From NCBI RefSeq assembly GCF_026745355.1, contig NC_079202.1, forward strand, positions 61,718,806 to 61,782,805: DNA of 64,000 nt, given 5' to 3'. Origin of the DNA: Beta vulgaris subsp. vulgaris (taxonomy: Eukaryota; Streptophyta; Magnoliopsida; Caryophyllales; Amaranthaceae). The notes beneath the pieces are model-generated. The model made no database searches and was not told the origin of the DNA. It saw only the letters and a program-made list of their open reading frames with translations. Position numbers and translations under genes: made by a program. Positions 51,826 through 62,651 of the stretch are shown piece by piece (positions within the stretch are counted from its first letter, which is position 1; every line of letters begins with the position of its first letter).

Positions 51826-52655
51826 GTAATTTGTATCTCGCACTTAGCTTATTTTGAAATGTAATCCGAACTTAGTATTTTCGTTGTCATGAATTTGAGC
51901 TATCATATTTTATATATTTTTTATTTTGCCGTCAATCTCATGTTCTTAACACGTGGCTTTTAATTTTCTATTATTTAATAACAAAATAACTTAAAATAAT
52001 GATAACAATGACATTTATAATAATAACAACAAGATTAATAATAATTACAATATTAATAATTAATAAGTACAACAACAATAATAATAATCAATACTTTGAT
52101 CAAATTTTTTTTCTCCTAATAAATTAGTATTATTTTTAAACTCTCTTTATAACCCACAAGGAGGATAACGGTTGGGAACATTCTTAGAGTAATAAACAAG
52201 CAAACGGTTTTACAATGTAACTAATCAGGGTAACTTATAAAATTTAACTAAAGTTGCTCCATCCTCTCACTTTAAGGAGGCATAAGTCATGATAATCATA
52301 TTTTTTAAAAAATTGATAAGAAGAATTCTTTTGAACTATTCTCGTGCAGACTCACTTAAAGGCTCGTTACAAGCCAAACACTTACCAACCCCCTTTTCCC
52401 CTTAAATCCCAAGTAAATGCTATGAACCATAATCATATGCTATGGCCTAAGACGACGTACAGGTACAGCTACGGGTGAATAGACTGATGCTATATATGGA
52501 CCATAAGGCCGACCTTTTTGTCACAAAAGTTAAATGCAGTACCTGTGGCCTGTGGGTTGTACAACTACACAAGCTGCTAATAATAAAAACATAAACACTG
52601 TTAAAGGGGACGACTAATTAACAAAATACATGTTAGCTAAATTTTATCCTGAGAG

Positions 52656-53239
52656 TAGGGATGGCAGTGGGGCGGGTCAAGTAGGAGACCCGCTCCATCC
52701 CCGCCCAATTGGGGCGGGGATAGGTCTAGGTTTGGCGGGGATGGGGCGGGGATAGAGATTAAAATTGTACCCGCAATGGGTGGTGGAGCGGGTGTGGATT
52801 TTATGTTATACCCGCCCCATCCCCGCCCGCCCCACCCCCGCCCCGCATATTTATTATTAAAATTGTATTTATATACATATATATTACTAACGTATTTGAA
52901 GACACTTTTGAAATGTAATAAAACATTTGCCTTTGTTAATGTATTTTAACTTTTCTTTTACTATATTATATTGTGATTTTGTGAAGTAGACAACTATAAT
53001 GGGCTTATGGCAGATTTTTTGATGGATTTTTTGCGGGGATGAAGTGGGTATGACGCGGGTGCGGGGGTGGGGCGGGGGCGGGTCTAGAATTTCCCCCCGC
53101 AATGGGTGGTGAGGCGGGGATGGGGATGAAATCTTTCCCCGCAATGGGTGGTGGGGCGGGGATGGGGATGAGAATTTAATGCGGGTGCGGGTGTGGGGGT
53201 ACCATCCTCCGCACCCGCCCCGCCCAATTGCCATCCCTA
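52656..53239. mobile_element. hAT-type MITE (584 bp), GC-rich
   Basis: Flanked by identical CCTGAGAG (52648-52655 and 53240-53247), an 8-bp target duplication. The ends are tagggatggcagtggggcgg and ccgcccaattgccatcccta. Subterminal repeats of ggggcggg and gcaatgggtggtg are many. The reading frame inside is a by-product of the repeats. Confidence 0.92.
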
Positions 53240-53277
53240 CCTGAGAGTACTCATGATTTTCGTATGATAGTATTGTA

Positions 53278-53575
53278 GAGCTCGTTTGGTTCACTTTTTT
53301 AGGGTTCAAGAAATGGAATCAATTACCGATTCCCTTTTCTTTATGTTTGATTCAACGTACTCCTTACCAATCCATTACCATTACTTGGTGGTAATGGACT
53401 CCCCCAATTTATTACTTCCCCTCCTCTCAAGTAACAAAATCCATTAGTTAGTGGTAAGGTTACCATTTCATTTCCATCATGGTTTGAATCAAATGTAATC
53501 ATTTTTATTACCATTTTCCTTCTTTATTTGTTTTTATTCCCTTTCCACTTCATATCTTGAACCAAACGACCCCAT
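53278..53575. mobile_element. Probable MITE with gtttggttca ends
   Basis: Starts gctcgtttggttcac and ends cttgaaccaaacgac, inverted. The interior has ttaccattt/aatggtaat motifs. The target duplication is unclear. A similar start (acgtttggttagta) appears at 63793, near the window end. Confidence 0.55.
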
Positions 53576-54320
53576 AGTATAAAAACAAAAAATACCGAAT
53601 TATTGATTGGAAAATGCTAGAGTGTATGGGTAGATGGACGTTTTTCTAATCGCCATTATTGTGAGATTTAGACTTTTTGATCAGTAAAATAAATAATTAT
53701 GGATATTTTCAGGTAAGTTTATAAATTGAAATATTCAATTATTACTCAAACTCTCAAAGCCATGATGGATATGTTAATACTATCTCATTTCAAGAAAACA
53801 TTGTTCCTATTTCTCCATTTTTTGATTTGTCAACACATGTTTTATGTCATTGTCATTTACATTACATTCGTTTTTCAATAAATGAAATACTTTACTTATT
53901 TGAAATAGTTACAATAAATACAACCAAGCTCAAATGGTTAAAAAATTTCAATATTATTACAAATATGCTACCAAAAAGCAAGGGAAGACTACAACTTTTT
54001 TGTTTCACCACTTGAGTTACCTTACTTTATTATAGTCCCAACTTTCACTCTCAACATACCTTGGTATTCCCCAATCCCCCACTTCTCTGATCTATGTTTC
54101 ACTTATTGAGAAACGGAAAGAATATATATTAATAAAAAAATATAAAAATTAATTTGATGTTCATAATATATGGATTTATTGAGATGAATCAAATAAAACA
54201 CCCTATGTCTATGTTTTCTTTTATAATACAATTGAAGGATTAATTATATGAGGAGCACTTTTATATGTACCATTCTTTTTGGACAAACTTATTGAGAGTG
54301 AGGAAAAATGGTAAACAAAA

Positions 54321-54597
54321 ATTCAACTCCAAAGAACTCCTGAATAAGGCTTAATCTAAGGTTATGAAATCAAACCTCTACCACGATCCACGCACTACGA
54401 TCTACTTTACTAGGCATAAAAAACCATTGCATGTCTCAAATAATACTACTTTGTAAACATTCAACTCCAAAGAGCTCCTTAATAAGGCTTAATCTATCTA
54501 AGGTTATGAAATCAAACCTCTACCACGATCCACGCACTGCGGTCTATTTCACTAAGCATAAACTATTACATGTCTCAAATAATACTAGTTTGTTACT
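54321..54597 (+). repeat. 138-bp tandem duplication
   Basis: 54321-54458 and 54459-54597 match closely, both starting attcaactccaaag and ending in catgtctcaaataatact. Not coding. Confidence 0.88.
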
Positions 54598-55154
54598 TCC
54601 TCCTAAACAAAAAAAAGTAACATTTGCCATAATTGGATGTAACCCAAATGCAACAACTTGAAATTTACTTATTTTAGTAAAAAAAATTCAACAAAACTAC
54701 AAAAATGTCACTACTTAAGAAAATAATAGTATGATTATAACACCCTAATTTTCATTACGTTTTAAACACAAATCATTAAACTTAATCATTCTACAACACA
54801 TCACCAACCCCACTCATCATCACCACCCATCTTAACCTTCGCCTCTCTCTCTATCTTCACCTCTCTCACCATCACCAACCTTCGCCTCTCTCACCACCTC
54901 CAACCGTCACCACCTCTATCTTCTCTCTCGGTCACTCCTTTAGGTTTTTTAAGGTCCGAATTTTATGGTTCTTGGGGTATTTTAACGGTGGCAGACAGTA
55001 ATTTCTGCTATTCTCTTTTAATTAATTTATCCACGGTTGCGTTCGCTTGAGTCTTGACAGACGATAAGACATTCTGGCGGACGGTAAAAAGCGTCGAAAT
55101 TTATCGCGGACGGTAAATTTTGTATATTAGACAGTATTCAGCTTCTGTTCCACT

Positions 55155-55440
55155 TCAAACGGTAATTTTAAGTTTACCGTCCGCAAATATAGACGGACGG
55201 TAAAAAGGCGGATTCTTGATGTGGTTCAATTGTTGGGGTTGAATTCTAGGTTTGAAAGTTTGGGGTGATTGACACTGGTGAAGGTGGTTAGTGTGGTGGT
55301 GATGACGTTGTGCTGACGAGGTGAAGGTGGTTGGTGTGGTGGTCAGTGGATGTCGGTGGTCGGGGTGATTGGTGTGGTGGTCGGTGGTGGTTGTCGGTTG
55401 GTGTGGTGTCGGTGAGGAAGGTGGTGTTTGATTATATATC
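55155..55440. repeat. GGT-rich low-complexity tract next to cggacggtaaa motif cluster
   Basis: 55255-55440 is a degenerate minisatellite of ggtggttggtgtggtgg. Just upstream (55075-55210) the motif gcggacggtaaa or its complement occurs several times. Origin not recognised. Confidence 0.6.
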
Positions 55441-55958
55441 TTCTCTCTCCTCCTTTTCCCCGAATACACCCCCTAATTTACAATTATCAAATTCTCTCTA
55501 GGAGTTTGTGCCGAGCCAAAATGTTGCAATAATTTTGTTGGAAAAAACTTTATCTACCCACCGGGTAGACTACCCACCCCTAATTGGGAGTGTAATAAAG
55601 AGTGATAGTGTAATCCAACTCAATTTTATTAATGATTTTTTAATAACTCTATTAGTAATAGGTTATCTACCCAGTGGGTTGATGTAGCAATGTCCAATTT
55701 TGTTATGGAGGAAATACATAGAATTTGAATTGATGGACGGCATTAAAGGTGATGTGAGTAATTTAATTTTGCATGCATACATTTAAGACTTAAACCACAA
55801 AATATTACCCGACATGGCTCATCTATCCCTCCAGATCTGTTTGATGGTTTGACCAAGAGTCACTTTTATGCATCTGGTGAAGAACTAAGGCCGTCGTGAC
55901 CTCATTTGGGGAAGGGGGTGTTTGGCATTTGAGTCGTGTTCCATTAATATCAATATCA

Positions 55959-56609
55959 AAATTTCCAAAAAAACCCTCTCTCCCCACCAAAGAAAAAAAC
56001 CCCAAACCCTATCTCAAAAACCCCTTTGGGGAGGCCGCCGCCTAGCCTCACAGCTGGTTTAAGGTGTGTCTCCCCTCCCTCTGAGTGTTTTTCTTTTGTT
56101 GGTTTCTTTGTGTTTACGCCCGATCTATTTCCTCATCCTCATAGTTTCTTTGCCCTCATCTTTTTGCTCTGGTTAGATTGTGGGTTGTGGTTTTTTTTCC
56201 TTCCATCTATTCTGAATAGAGAAGGTAACATGTTTGATTGTGGTGGCCCAAGGCGGTGATCTTCCTTTTCAATAAAGATTTTGTCTTCTCATCTGGTAGA
56301 AGTTTGTTCTTTCTTTTGTTTTTTTGCTATGTTTTATGGTTGTTTCAGTGGAAGGCTTGATTTGGAAGATGAAAGATCTGATCTACAACAAGAGTATTGA
56401 TATTCAAAAAGTTACAGCACATTCAGTGAAGATTCAGTTTAAGATGTGTAGACATCGATTTAAATGGGATCGAATAGATTTCCAGTTATCTTCTTTGGAT
56501 GATGTATTACTTGTTGTTTTCATAACTACTTCTTTATCTCATTTATCAATCAATGTAGATGTCGGATGACTTTTCAATGAATGATAATTTTATTCTTGTC
56601 AAAAAAAAA
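55959..56609 (+). mobile_element. Retroposed element, LINE-like (651 bp), with target duplication and A tail
   Basis: Flanked by TATCAATATCA at 55948-55958 and 56610-56620. The right end is a run of A. The 5' part is rich in accct/cccaaaccc, as in plant L1 5' leaders. No intact reverse transcriptase frame is present, so it is truncated or internally deleted. Confidence 0.75.
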
Positions 56610-56904
56610 TATCAATATCAGGATTACGCCAACACTAACATATTTGGTGGTGAGACGTAACTAAGTAGTTAGAGCGTCATTTTCGATTTCAAAAGATTTT
56701 GGGATCAATACTCATCCTTGATAAATTGGGACTCCTTTACTCTTCCTAACTTTTCAAGATATCTCCTTAACAAACAAATTAAAAATAATATATTTAGTGC
56801 CATTTTCGTAATAGATCCAAGATAATATACTATTGCACCTACTAAATGGCACTATTACGAATATATAGTATCTTGGATCTATTATGAAAATGGCACGTTT
56901 TCCA

Positions 56905-57110
56905 ATGTCCTTATTTAACCTTAAATATCTTTCATTACATATTAGTAAAAATTATAGCGATTGAATATTTATAAAGTACTCATTGAGACAATCAAACAAG
57001 ACCCCACATAAGTATATATTTTTCTTATATATTGAAAAAATTTAGAAGATTATTTCAATTGTGAAGAGTGTCAATATTTTAAGTAGGAAAAACCAAAAAT
57101 ATACCGAAGA
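56905..57110. mobile_element. Degraded Stowaway-like MITE
   Basis: The interior (aaatatctttcatta, gtactcattgagac, caagaccccacat) matches 23664-23950. The left end is lost and the right is eroded (ccgaagaagtata). Confidence 0.55.
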
Positions 57111-57260
57111 AGTATATTATAGCATTTTTTAAATATTTTATTAAAAAAAAGAGATACACAAATAAATATGATAGTAGATATGATCATTGCGATCGTATAT
57201 ATTATTTTGAACTTATTACAAATATATCATTGGATATGTTATTATTCTCATATCTAGGAG

Positions 57261-57442
57261 CAGTGTCGGATCTAGAAAATATATTTAATAGGTCAAAATG
57301 AAATTGAAGAAGTTTAGAGGGATCAAATAGTTAAATTGAAAGAAACCCAAATCTCGAAAAGTTTAAAAGAAAATTTCGTACTTTTCATATTTGAATAATG
57401 GGGTCAATTGACCCCACAAATTGCTATGTGGCTCCGCTACTG
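57261..57442. mobile_element. Small hAT-type MITE within duplicated segment, copy 2
   Basis: Starts cagtgtcggatctag and ends ggctccgctactg (imperfect inverted repeats). Flanked by tctaggag and tctacgag, an 8-bp target duplication with one change. Confidence 0.7.
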
Positions 57443-57816
57443 TCTACGAGATCAATAAAGACTGGAGTCATTATTCAGGGCGATTACCACATCCCTAATA
57501 ATAATACTTAAAATTTGGTGGTTTAGATTTCGTATAAAAATTTAATGGCTAGAAAATTTCCATGTCAGTGATTAGTGATGATAACTTTCATTTACTAGGA
57601 GAGAGAAAGAGGAAATATATTACGTGTCAAATTTATTAGTGGCATAAGTCCTATAGAACTTTCTCCGGCGAAAATTTTCTAAAAAATGAGCAAAGTATAT
57701 GCGACAATGACCTCTCTCGCCATTTTAAATAAGTTAGAGGTTCTTTTTAAAGAATATAAAAGAGTATTACGGATTTGTTCAATGAGTTGATTGATAATTG
57801 ATTGTACCTTGTAAAA

Positions 57817-58477
57817 TAGGGGTGAGCAGAAAGATTGGGTACATGGTTCCAAACCCAGAACCGGTTAGACCTGGTGGGTCCAGAACTGGATCTGGTCTTG
57901 TTGGGATCGGTTTGTGTCCAAATTTGAGGACCAGGTTGCAAGTGGTTCCAACTCTGAGTAGTAAAATTTTGGACCGGTATCCACAGGATATCCAGAAAAT
58001 GTAGATACTTGTCGAAACCAGGTCTCGGGCTAAGTACCTAGTAAATATTTTTTTTAATGTATGATGAATAATTTAGTCTTAAAACTTATTAGCTCGTAAA
58101 TAGAAGTTTGGCCGAAATTATATCAAGGGATACTAATATATATACTATTCTATGATTCTTATTTTAGTCGTTATGAAGTTTAACAATAAAACAATTTAGC
58201 TTTTGAATGTCATTTGGTACTGGAACCCAATACATAAATCGATTCCTACAAATTCCAAAATCAATTCTAGAAAGTCACCTCTGGTCAAATGGATATTACA
58301 TCATACTTCCAGAGAACCGGGTACCTGATGTTGCAATTGGTTCGAAGACCAATTCCAGAAAATGAGGACCTGCTCCAACCAATTCCAGTTTTGATTCCAA
58401 ATTTCGGTAACAGGTTCTGATTGGGTCTGAGTCCAATTCCCATAATTTTGATCGGGTACCGGTTCTACTCACCCCTA
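57817..58477. mobile_element. hAT-type MITE (661 bp) inserted in copy 2
   Basis: Flanked by identical TTGTAAAA (57809-57816 and 58478-58485). The ends are taggggtgagcagaa and ttctactcaccccta. Copy 1 of the segment has the unoccupied site (ccttgtaaatactaa, near 43981-43995). No transposase frame. Internal ggtacc/ccggt and ggttcc motifs are repetitive. Confidence 0.95.
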
Positions 58478-58911
58478 TTGTAAAATACTAATAAACAACT
58501 ATTTTATGCCTTTAAAAGCTCTAACTATAGGTAGGTACAAGTGGATGCCATCAAATGGCAAAACTCTAATCCACGTTGATAGAAAAGTTGCAACAATTTC
58601 CCTAGGCCCATAATTAGTACTATGATGTTGTCAATCAAAAAAAAAGTTGTATGAAGTTATATTTAGAAAGTCCTTATGTCCTTATTGTATGTATAAAAAC
58701 AAAAAAAAAATAAAAAATTGTTGATATAGATATTGTTGATATAGATATTAAATGAGAAGCTCTTATTTAATGTTGGACCATTCAATATTCATCCAACAAA
58801 TTCGTTCATTCCCTCTCCTATTCCCCATCTAATCTAATAATGCTATGTCTATAAAGTGATCATAGACCCACCGGGCCCATTTCCGGGCCCTACACCTCCT
58901 TATTTCCTTTG

Positions 58912-58919
58912 TTTAAATA
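58912..58919 (+). promoter_or_regulatory. Candidate TATA box of the bHLH gene
   Basis: tttaaata lies about 150 bp upstream of the ATG and just downstream of two gggccc sites (58873-58890) that resemble plant site II/TCP-type elements. Placement is by position and composition only. Confidence 0.4.
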
Positions 58920-59070
58920 GGCCCAACCACCTCACTTGTCCAACATACACCCACAGTTTCTTCACTACTTTTGCATTTCATAAAGTTTCTTCTCCAAAAA
59001 CAAATATAATAAAATAAAAATATTCCCTTATTTCAAAAATAGTACTACAAGATTTATTAAAAAGTTGTCA

Positions 59071-60444
59071 ATGGATGATAACATGGTAATCTCATCATCT
59101 TCTTCATCATCTCTGATATCAACAACTCCATTAACACAACAACAAAAACTTGAGTTTTTACTGCAAAACCAGCAACAGTGGTGGAATTATGCCATTTTTT
59201 GGCAAACTTCTACTAACAACGTTGACAACAGTAGTATTTCTCTTGTTTGGGGTGAGGGCCATTTTCATGGTATGAAAAGCCCATCAAGTAAGCCCAAAAA
59301 AAAGCCCAACTTGTTTGTTCAAGTTGAAGATGAGTTAGATGAAGGAGTTTCTTCAATGGATGACGTTGTTGTGACGGATGCTGAGTGGTTCTATATGACG
59401 TCACCTCCTCGTTCTTACCCTCTAAAGCAAAGAAATGGTGGAAGTGGGCCTGGAAATACTCTAGCTAAGGCTTATACTACTGGTTCTTTGGTTTGGTTAA
59501 GTGGGGCCCATTATCTTCGTTTGTATAACTGTGAACGGGCCAAAGAAGCCCATTCACATGGGCTTCAAACCCTTGTGTGCATACCCGTACCTAATGGGGT
59601 TCTTGAGTTGGGCTCGGTGGAGTCATTTGAGGAGAATTGGGCTTTAATTCAGCAAGCCCATTCTCTTTTCGGGCCCTTGAGTAATCTCGATCATTTGGGC
59701 CTCGACAAGCCCGATTTTGGCATTGATAAAGGTTTTTCTTTATACGAACCGGGCTTGTTTGGTGGTACTAGTACTACCCATCAAGCCCAAACCCAAGCCC
59801 AAACCCAAGCCCAACCCGACTTGATGAGCTCGTTCGAGGATTTTGACTCAGACGGGCCCGTAAGTCGTCAGAGGGTTGTGAGGAAGAGAGGTAGACGACC
59901 TATCACGTCTCGTGAAGGTCAAGTTGTAACAATGAACCACGTGGAAGCGGAACGACAAAGGAGAGAGAAAATGAATAGCCGATTTTATGCTCTACGTTCA
60001 GTTGTACCAACCGTAACAAGGATGGATAAGGCGTCTTTATTAGCTGATGCAGTGGCTTATATCAATGATTTAAAAAATAAAATTAGTTCCCTTGAGTTAC
60101 AATTTCAGGTAACAAATAATGATCATAATACATTAATGAGTAGTTCAAGTGGAATTAGCAACATTAATATTCATAATAATGTTGTTAATAGTAGAATACC
60201 ACTTGACGTTGAGGTTAGGGTTTTGGGGAACGAGGCAATGATTAGGGTTCAAAGTGAGAATGTTAATCATCCATCTGCAAGGTTAATGAATGTGTTTAAG
60301 CAACTTAATTTGCAAGTTCATCATGCAAGTGTTTCCACTGTTGAACAAATGATGCTTCAAGATGTTGTCATTGCTAAGGTTCCACAAGAGTTAAGAAGTG
60401 GTAGTTTACTCAAAGCTGCTATCAGGAGAAGTTTTGAGCAATAG
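59071..60444 (+). CDS. BHLH14: bHLH transcription factor, MYC/bHLH14-like (jasmonate-associated group), intronless
   Basis: One uninterrupted frame of 457 residues from the first ATG (59071). An in-frame TTG six bases upstream is not a plausible plant start. The N-terminal bHLH-MYC_N domain (about 24-203: [54 protein letters not shown]) is the region that in this family contacts JAZ repressors and MED25. A basic linker (VVRKRGRRP) precedes the bHLH (about 288-338), whose basic helix [11 protein letters not shown] has the H-E-R residues His290, Glu294 and Arg298 used for G-box binding. A C-terminal ACT-like domain follows. The short length and lack of introns fit bHLH14/subgroup IIId better than the roughly 600-residue MYC2 type. 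Members tune jasmonate responses. A QAQT repeat (about 238-248) is encoded by a 12-nt minisatellite. The exact orthologue is uncertain. Confidence 0.93.
   Translation: MDDNMVISSSSSSSLISTTPLTQQQKLEFLLQNQQQWWNYAIFWQTSTNNVDNSSISLVWGEGHFHGMKSPSSKPKKKPNLFVQVEDELDEGVSSMDDVVVTDAEWFYMTSPPRSYPLKQRNGGSGPGNTLAKAYTTGSLVWLSGAHYLRLYNCERAKEAHSHGLQTLVCIPVPNGVLELGSVESFEENWALIQQAHSLFGPLSNLDHLGLDKPDFGIDKGFSLYEPGLFGGTSTTHQAQTQAQTQAQPDLMSSFEDFDSDGPVSRQRVVRKRGRRPITSREGQVVTMNHVEAERQRREKMNSRFYALRSVVPTVTRMDKASLLADAVAYINDLKNKISSLELQFQVTNNDHNTLMSSSSGISNINIHNNVVNSRIPLDVEVRVLGNEAMIRVQSENVNHPSARLMNVFKQLNLQVHHASVSTVEQMMLQDVVIAKVPQELRSGSLLKAAIRRSFEQ
59780..59818 (+). repeat. 12-nt coding minisatellite (caagcccaaacc)
   Basis: About three in-frame units encode alternating QAQT residues between the MYC_N and bHLH domains, where length change would be tolerated. 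Confidence 0.75.
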
Positions 60445-60971
60445 TGTTTTTAGTCTTATTATCCGTCTATGATGGAACACGTTTTTCCTACATTGCATTA
60501 ATGGTAAGTACGTGGACGATTAGTCTAAGCATTACTGTTTAAAATGAATTATAGTCATATTTTTCTGCTACTATCTTGTATCTTAATCCAAAATTTCAAA
60601 TGATCATCTGTCTCGTAAATTATGTACCACTTTTTTCTATTGTTTGAGTATTATGTACCTTATAACTTGTCATACTACAATTTGTGTGATAGAGTCAAGC
60701 GGTAATATTTAGTGCTATGTAATGATTAAAACAATCGTGTATAATTTTTTAATTTAAGGAAAATATTATGTTTATGTCTATATAATGGCTTGACCATTCT
60801 AAATTAGATATCCATGTTTTATCATAAGAATTTGTTACTATATGTAAGATGGTATTAAGTAATGAAAATTCATGAAATAGTGTCATTTCTCTCAATGTTT
60901 CATTTAAAATAGAACGGAGGAAGTATATTTTTACTTTGAATATATATCACTGATCGGCGATCGCCCTAATA

Positions 60972-61231
60972 CTCCCTCAGTATTTTATTTTTTTCTTTCT
61001 CCTTGAAACGTTAACACTATTTACAATTAGAGAGAATTTCCGAAATTCTTCTCAATATATAAAAATTAATATAGTCAAGTGGTGTCTTATTTGATCCGTC
61101 TCAATAATTGTTTTATTAATATTCAATCGTAATAATTTTTACTAATACGTAATGAAAGATGTTTAAGGTTAAAAAATTACAGTGGCAAATGCTCACAATT
61201 AAAGTAGGAAGAACAAAAAACACAGAGGGAG
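60972..61231. mobile_element. Stowaway-like MITE (260 bp)
   Basis: The left end ctccctcagtattttattt and the right end aaaaaacacagagggag are inverted, with TA on both sides. Good reference copy for the family at 23664, 48008 and 56905. Confidence 0.85.
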
Positions 61232-62004
61232 TAGATGAAGAATAATGTTAACTTGAAAATAATAACACAAAATGAAACAAATTGAAAATATTTACTTTTG
61301 AGAAAATAAAAATAAATTTAGGAAAATTGACTAAACATAATATGAATTTTTTCTTATATCATTTTCTTTATTCGGTAATAACCTGGCCCAAACAGGCTCA
61401 ACCCTCATGAGTTAGGGGGAAAGAAGGAGATCCCAACCCATAAAGAAACGTTTAGAGATTGGAAAATGGGAATTTATACCAAGAAACACATATCTACACA
61501 AACGCGCCAAATATGGGGTTGATGAAAGTCGAACTCCCAATTACAAGGTTGAAAGGTGGGAACTTCAACCATTAAATTCCCACATGAGTCTCATTTTTCC
61601 TTATATCACGTGCCATAAAAACAAACTAAATTATTTGCTATTTTTCATATAAATTTTATTCTCAATTGTACAAAATTGTACAAGGACTACTAGTAGCCAC
61701 AAAATATTATACGATAATGCATGTACTATCTGAAAAACTTACTCAAGGCTACTATAAAAAAAAATAAAATAAAAAACATTGTACTCCATCTATCGAAAAA
61801 AATAAAAAAAAAATCATGTGTTCTAAAATAGCATGACTCTGCATGAGGACTTCTACTTGGACATGACAAAGTTACTCTCACGCCGTCATAGGTATCCCCA
61901 TTTCACCATGTCTGAGAGTTACAAACAAAAACTCTTTTCTTATAAAATATCCCACTTTCTCCCTTATTGAACAAAATCATACCCTACCATATTCTATAAC
62001 ATTT

Positions 62005-62105
62005 AAATTCTATAATAATAATAATAATTATTATTATTATAATAATAATAATAATAGGGATAATAATAATAAGAATAATATTATTATTAATAATAATAAT
62101 AAGTT
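62005..62105. repeat. (AAT)n/(ATT)n inverted microsatellite
   Basis: aat runs alternate with att runs, so the tract can form hairpins. Confidence 0.9.
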
Positions 62106-62580
62106 AATAACCATTTAACACATGATATGTGTTAGGTTTAGCTAATATGGGACAAAGGAAGTGGATTTTAAATATTTTAGCATATTATGGTTTTCTTCTT
62201 TTTTATATATATTTAATATATAAGTTTTTTCAGCATAGTATACTTGAAGTATTATGCCATTTATTGATGAGCCCCAAATTTTTATACACACTAAAGAGTA
62301 AGACTCATATCTTTAATAATGTATAGAAAGACGTTCCTAAACAAGGAACGATGTCACGTGGTGTCTTCATTGAGAGTGATTTATGACATGTAATCAATCT
62401 ACTATCTACATACACTAAAAAAATAGAAATTTATTATGTAAGATTTGATTTTGTTATCACAAGCATATTTACTGATGTATTAACCACTAAACCATGTGAT
62501 ACAGATGTTATTACTTCAAATTAAAATATTTATAATAAAAGATATAATTACTCGGGGCGAAGTTAGAGCATAAAAACTAG

Positions 62581-62586
62581 TTTTAT

Positions 62587-62650
<64 letters not shown>
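62581..62650. repeat. (TA)n microsatellite
   Basis: About 30 ta units with one or two interruptions. Confidence 0.95.

Positions 62651-62651
<1 letters not shown>

Larger units (their letters stand above)
57228..58858 (+). repeat. Duplicated segment, copy 2 (carries a hAT insertion), ending near the bHLH promoter
   Basis: Matches 43426-44587 collinearly once the hAT element at 57817-58477 and the Stowaway in copy 1 are removed. It ends at ctatgtctataaagt, 213 bp before the bHLH ATG. Confidence 0.85.
40921..59070. other. 18 kb gene-free interval between RopGAP and the bHLH gene
   Basis: Apart from the listed transposons and repeats I see no gene. Reading frames at 42371-42974 and 52887-53309 lie inside transposons, and 55155-55469 is a low-complexity GGT-rich tract. 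41340-41470 has repeated cgggtacgg/gcacggatgcgg motifs of unknown origin. 46020-46447 is a non-repetitive stretch ending in an A run that may be a retroposed sequence without a visible target duplication. Confidence 0.6.

Noticed and set aside
52887..53309. 140-codon minus-strand frame
   Set aside because: Runs through subterminal repeats of the hAT MITE and out of it; repetitive and non-conserved in appearance.
55155..55469. His/Thr/Pro-rich 104-codon frame
   Set aside because: Translation of a GGT-rich minisatellite; low complexity.
59065..59070. bHLH start two codons earlier at a TTG
   Set aside because: Plant nuclear genes rarely start at TTG, and the first ATG is six bases downstream.
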